The translations under genes were made by a program, and so were the position numbers. The notes beneath the pieces are model-generated. The model saw only the letters and a program-made list of their open reading frames with translations, was not told the origin of the DNA and searched no databases. DNA of 24,539 nt from Sphaeroforma arctica JP610 (Eukaryota; Opisthokonta; Ichthyosporea; Ichthyophonida). This document shows, one piece after another, positions 21,796 to 24,539 of the stretch (the first letter of the stretch is position 1; each line of letters starts with the position of its first letter). The stretch spans positions 1,925 through 26,463 of the forward strand of contig NW_014040397.1 of assembly GCF_001186125.1 (NCBI RefSeq), given 5' to 3'.

Positions 21796-22935
21796 ACAAA
21801 CAGCCATTGTAACTGATATGTAAGTGAACACTGTTTTCTTACTTTTGATTAGAGTAAATCCGAACGATAGCCAGTAAAATGGCAAGTGCAGTGTTAACTG
21901 TCATGTGTAGCGTGTAGAGTTAGACTCGAGTCTAGACTGAATACTCATAGAGAGCATGTAGAGTCCTCGAAAACTACAGGGAGAGACTTTTGACGTTGAA
22001 ACTTGATTGGGCGTGTGGCCCAATGTGAGTCGGTGTCACTGAATGGCCGTCCTCTCTTGGAGTGCTGGACTCCTGGGCCATGTGGCATCACCAGCAGTCC
22101 AGCAGTGAACGTGAGTATGACGTATGTAAATACTCTGCTTTGCCAACTTTATAAAATTCTGAGGAAATTATTGTTTTTGGAATTGTGGACTGTATTTCGA
22201 ATAATTTCTTTTCCAGTATTCGATTAAACAAATTCTAGCCAGTCCAACAAATTCTGGCTGTAGGGCAGCCCAGAACTTCCCCAAAAAGTACATTTTCCAG
22301 TTGACAAACGCACGAGTCCGTTGAAATAGTGGGTAGTTGTCAATTCTATTTTTGTTTATCGTAAAACCCCATCCATTGGTTGGAATTAACAGCTAGAATC
22401 TGTTCATCAAGTATATTTACGTACATACATAAAAATGTGATATACTGTGATTTCAAAAGTGCGCGCTCAAAAAGCCGAGTAAATTTTAAAATAGAACAGT
22501 CTATTTCTCTTGTCAAAGTGTGTCTGACCCTCGTTTTCACTTATTAGAGGAAAATGCTGGATTTCGAATTTTGAGGAGAATTTCTTGGAGGTCCAGTCTT
22601 GTAATTTAAAGTTGCCAAACGGGACAATCTGAACGAATTTCATGTTTCAAATTGTCCTGAAAATTTTCCAGAATTTCAAATACGCTTCATAATTTCAGCA
22701 CGAGGATATGAAATACACACTTTAGTTCCCGGAGTAAGGTATTTTACTCCATCTAAGAAATTATTTTCACAATTTCATAAAGTTGGCAAAACCGGCCTAA
22801 ATAGTACTATGATATCATTTATATGTAGGCGTAGTGACATTGAAATGGCCAGAATCCAAATACATATGTACTGATTACTGAAATGCGGAAAGCCGGGAAT
22901 CATGAAATGCGACATGCCGCCTGCCGGATTCCTAG
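21796..22935. other. AT-rich tail between the two dispersed repeat copies
   Basis: There is no gene I can support. It contains an inverted-repeat pair (22138-22172 and 22756-22791). Open frames such as 22003-22227 on the plus strand show no family character. Confidence 0.45.
22138..22791. repeat. Inverted-repeat pair, possible foldback element
   Basis: The left arm CTTTGCCAACTTTATAAAAT (22138-22157, extending to about 22172) is matched in inverse by the right arm ending ATTTCATAAAGTTGGCAAA (22772-22790, starting near 22756). Between them are about 580 nt of AT-rich DNA without coding capacity. It may be the ends of a small DNA transposon or foldback element. I see no target-site duplication. 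Confidence 0.45.
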
Positions 22936-23148
22936 ACTGACAATTATAAGAGCTTAGAGGAAGTGCTTTATTGTGGTGCCTGCTCAAGGTATTTATACAA
23001 CGAATTATTTCTGTCATGGCAAATTCATGAACAGGGTAAAAACCCATATTTTAGAAAATGAAACCCCCATTTACATTTTATGTTGTAGTTTATGTTGTCC
23101 AATACAAGCTCCGTATGGTTTTACTACTTGACCTCCATTGGTGACCCA
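22936..23148 (+). repeat. Dispersed repeat copy B, possibly LTR-like remnant
   Basis: Direct-orientation partner of 21594-21795. It also ends in TTGGTGACCC. Because both copies are followed by the TGGTGACCC block, they do not look like the two ends of a single element; two separate fragments or one tandem pair are more likely. No coding parts are seen. Confidence 0.6.
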
Positions 23149-24228
23149 GTAATACGGATGTACAGCCGTATTCGCCGGAGCAATTTCGTTCTACAACCAA
23201 TAATGAAGTACACCATATAATTGTACATACATTGTAGAGTCAAATCAAAATGCCTGTGATATTTGTCAGGTGCTTTCTTGAGAAAAATGAGTACATCGAC
23301 CTTGACCTTTCGTGTATACATAAATATTAAAATACCACATAGTATAAAATGTCACATTTTATGTCCTACGGACAACGTTAGTCCGTTCAGCCATTACTTT
23401 TTTTCTTATTATAAGTTGTAGGTCATGCATCACCATGATGATCGAAATTGGAGAATGGAGAATGGAGAGTTGGCTGTCAAAGTTTTAAAGTGTCAGACAA
23501 TGATTAACACAGAATTCTGCCAAGCACTCGCGTGTATCAAATATGGTGGAGGAAACATGACTTAAACATCAGTAGAAGGATCGATAAAGTCATACATGAT
23601 TAAATATGGTTCACTCAGTCGGACTAAGAAAGTAAACCTAAAGAGCTGAGTGGATGATGGGTAATAGATACAACAATTTTACTTGCGTAGGTCACTGGAT
23701 CCAATCAACATTGGAGTGTGCCAGTGGGTCATTAGAAACATAAGATATTGAGTATTTTAGAACCCCTAACATCGAAAAAATTGTTACAAACTGTCGTAGA
23801 GGGGATAAATGACTGTCTGGATCGTTGTGTCAGAGGTATATGCGTGTAATGCGATCCAAGAAACGATAAGGAACGAAGACATTGAGCTATACATTGATGC
23901 AGAGATCACCCCCAGCTTGGTGTCAGAATATTGCGCAACACAACAACAGTTGAAAATCACACGCTACATAGGCTTTAATCACCAACATGGTAGTTTAATA
24001 AGCCGGGCCTCCACATTAGACTCTATGTATAAACGTACTCTTAATAGGGATATTATTATTTATTTCAAAAATGGCAAGTATGTATGATACAATGTATGAA
24101 CATATCGTATGGCTCTCATAGTCGCTGTAGTGGTTCAGGAAAGATTGATGGGAAGAAGTGGTCAGTAAATTCCCGTTTGAAGCTTGGGCCAAGTGAGTCG
24201 ACAATGGAAGATATGTGCTGAGTCAATT
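23149..24228. other. Gene-poor stretch
   Basis: AT-rich sequence without clear genes or arrays. It includes one 92-codon plus-strand open frame (23809-24087) whose middle (IQETIRNEDIELYIDAEITP) looks somewhat protein-like but matches no family I know and has no supporting splice or neighbour evidence. Confidence 0.4.
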
Positions 24229-24539
24229 AGGGCCGGTGTTGACAAAACACTGTTACTATGGAATGTTCCATATATTCGCTTGCTGACCTACTAAGTAGAG
24301 TACCCACCTCTGTGGTACGGATCGGGTCTGCGCCGTGTAGTGCCGCGGAATGGGTTAGTGCAGAGTACGAAATACCGAGAAGGACCAGGTTATCCGTCAT
24401 AACCCTGTCGATAAGCGAGGATGGGGGTAAGCGAATGCCGCAAAGACCACGGATGAATTCGGTATGTGTTGGCTGGCCTGGATCGAAAGTATCATAGTCG
24501 GAACCAACAAGCGCGATGATTTGGTTTGAACCTATATTT
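24229..24539 (-). CDS. Partial unrecognised protein running off the window edge
   Basis: On the minus strand one frame is open from the window end (24539) to a stop at about 24229, some 103 codons. It reads NIGSNQIIALVGSDYDTFDP, then GQPTHTEFIRGLCGIRLPPS, then SLIDRVMTDNLVLLGISYSA, then LTHSAALHGADPIRTTE. The composition is balanced and the GC content is higher than in the flanks, like the SEC24 exons. After RTTE comes GAG-GTGGGT, a plausible donor (exon end about 24308), so the remaining 26 codons may be intron. The start lies outside the window. I do not recognise the family. Confidence 0.55.

Noticed and set aside
22003-22227. 74-codon plus-strand open frame containing LLECWTPGPCGITSSP
   Set aside because: No homologue comes to mind, no splice support, and it ends in AT-rich non-coding DNA.
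23809-24087. 92-codon plus-strand open frame as a gene
   Set aside because: Somewhat protein-like in the middle, but no family, no codon-composition contrast with flanks strong enough, and no neighbouring exon. Kept only as a note in the gene-poor stretch.
1-24539. tRNA, rRNA or other structured RNA genes
   Set aside because: I looked for cloverleaf-type boxes and rRNA-like stretches and saw none; this is by eye only, so a covariance-model scan could still find something small.

Overview
The window is eukaryotic and intron-rich. It holds one well-supported long gene on the plus strand, a smaller convergent gene on the minus strand, and a gene-poor tail with dispersed repeats and one partial coding segment at the right edge. 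The host is probably a unicellular relative of animals, for example an ichthyosporean such as Sphaeroforma. I infer this from the animal-like class of the main protein and the many repeat-laden spliceosomal introns. Nothing in the window is diagnostic, so confidence in the host is low.

Plus strand, 440-18990: a SEC24 A/B-type gene of 20 exons, coding for the cargo-binding inner-coat subunit of COPII. The 20 exons I chose add to 3417 nt and stay in frame through every junction, giving about 1138 residues. In order these are a Gln/Pro/Gly-rich disordered N-terminus (exons 1-8), a linker (exon 9), a CxxC...CxxC zinc finger (exon 10), the trunk (exons 11-14), beta-sandwich and helical parts (exons 15-17) and a gelsolin-like C-terminus (exons 18-20). 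An AATAAA lies 47 nt after the stop.

The introns are the most interesting part of the window. Besides TA/TG microsatellites and several minisatellites, they carry decayed partial copies of the neighbouring exon edges. Copies of 3' exon ends lie downstream of their exon (exons 6, 8, 12, 15, 19, perhaps 13). Copies of 5' exon ends lie upstream (exons 12, 15, 16, and the acceptor flank of exon 11). One exon 12 acceptor copy matches the real acceptor over 67 nt. This suggests the introns grew by repeated tandem duplication across splice sites.

Minus strand, 21208-20100: a three-exon gene for a secreted HAD-superfamily phosphohydrolase-like protein of 222 residues. Between it and the end of SEC24 are weak minus-strand open stretches (19658-20050) that I cannot assign.

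Right tail, 21209-24539: AT-rich, with a direct-repeat pair (21594-21795 and 22936-23148) that may be LTR-like remnants, an inverted-repeat pair (about 22138 and 22791), and an unrecognised minus-strand coding segment running off the window end (24539 to about 24308).
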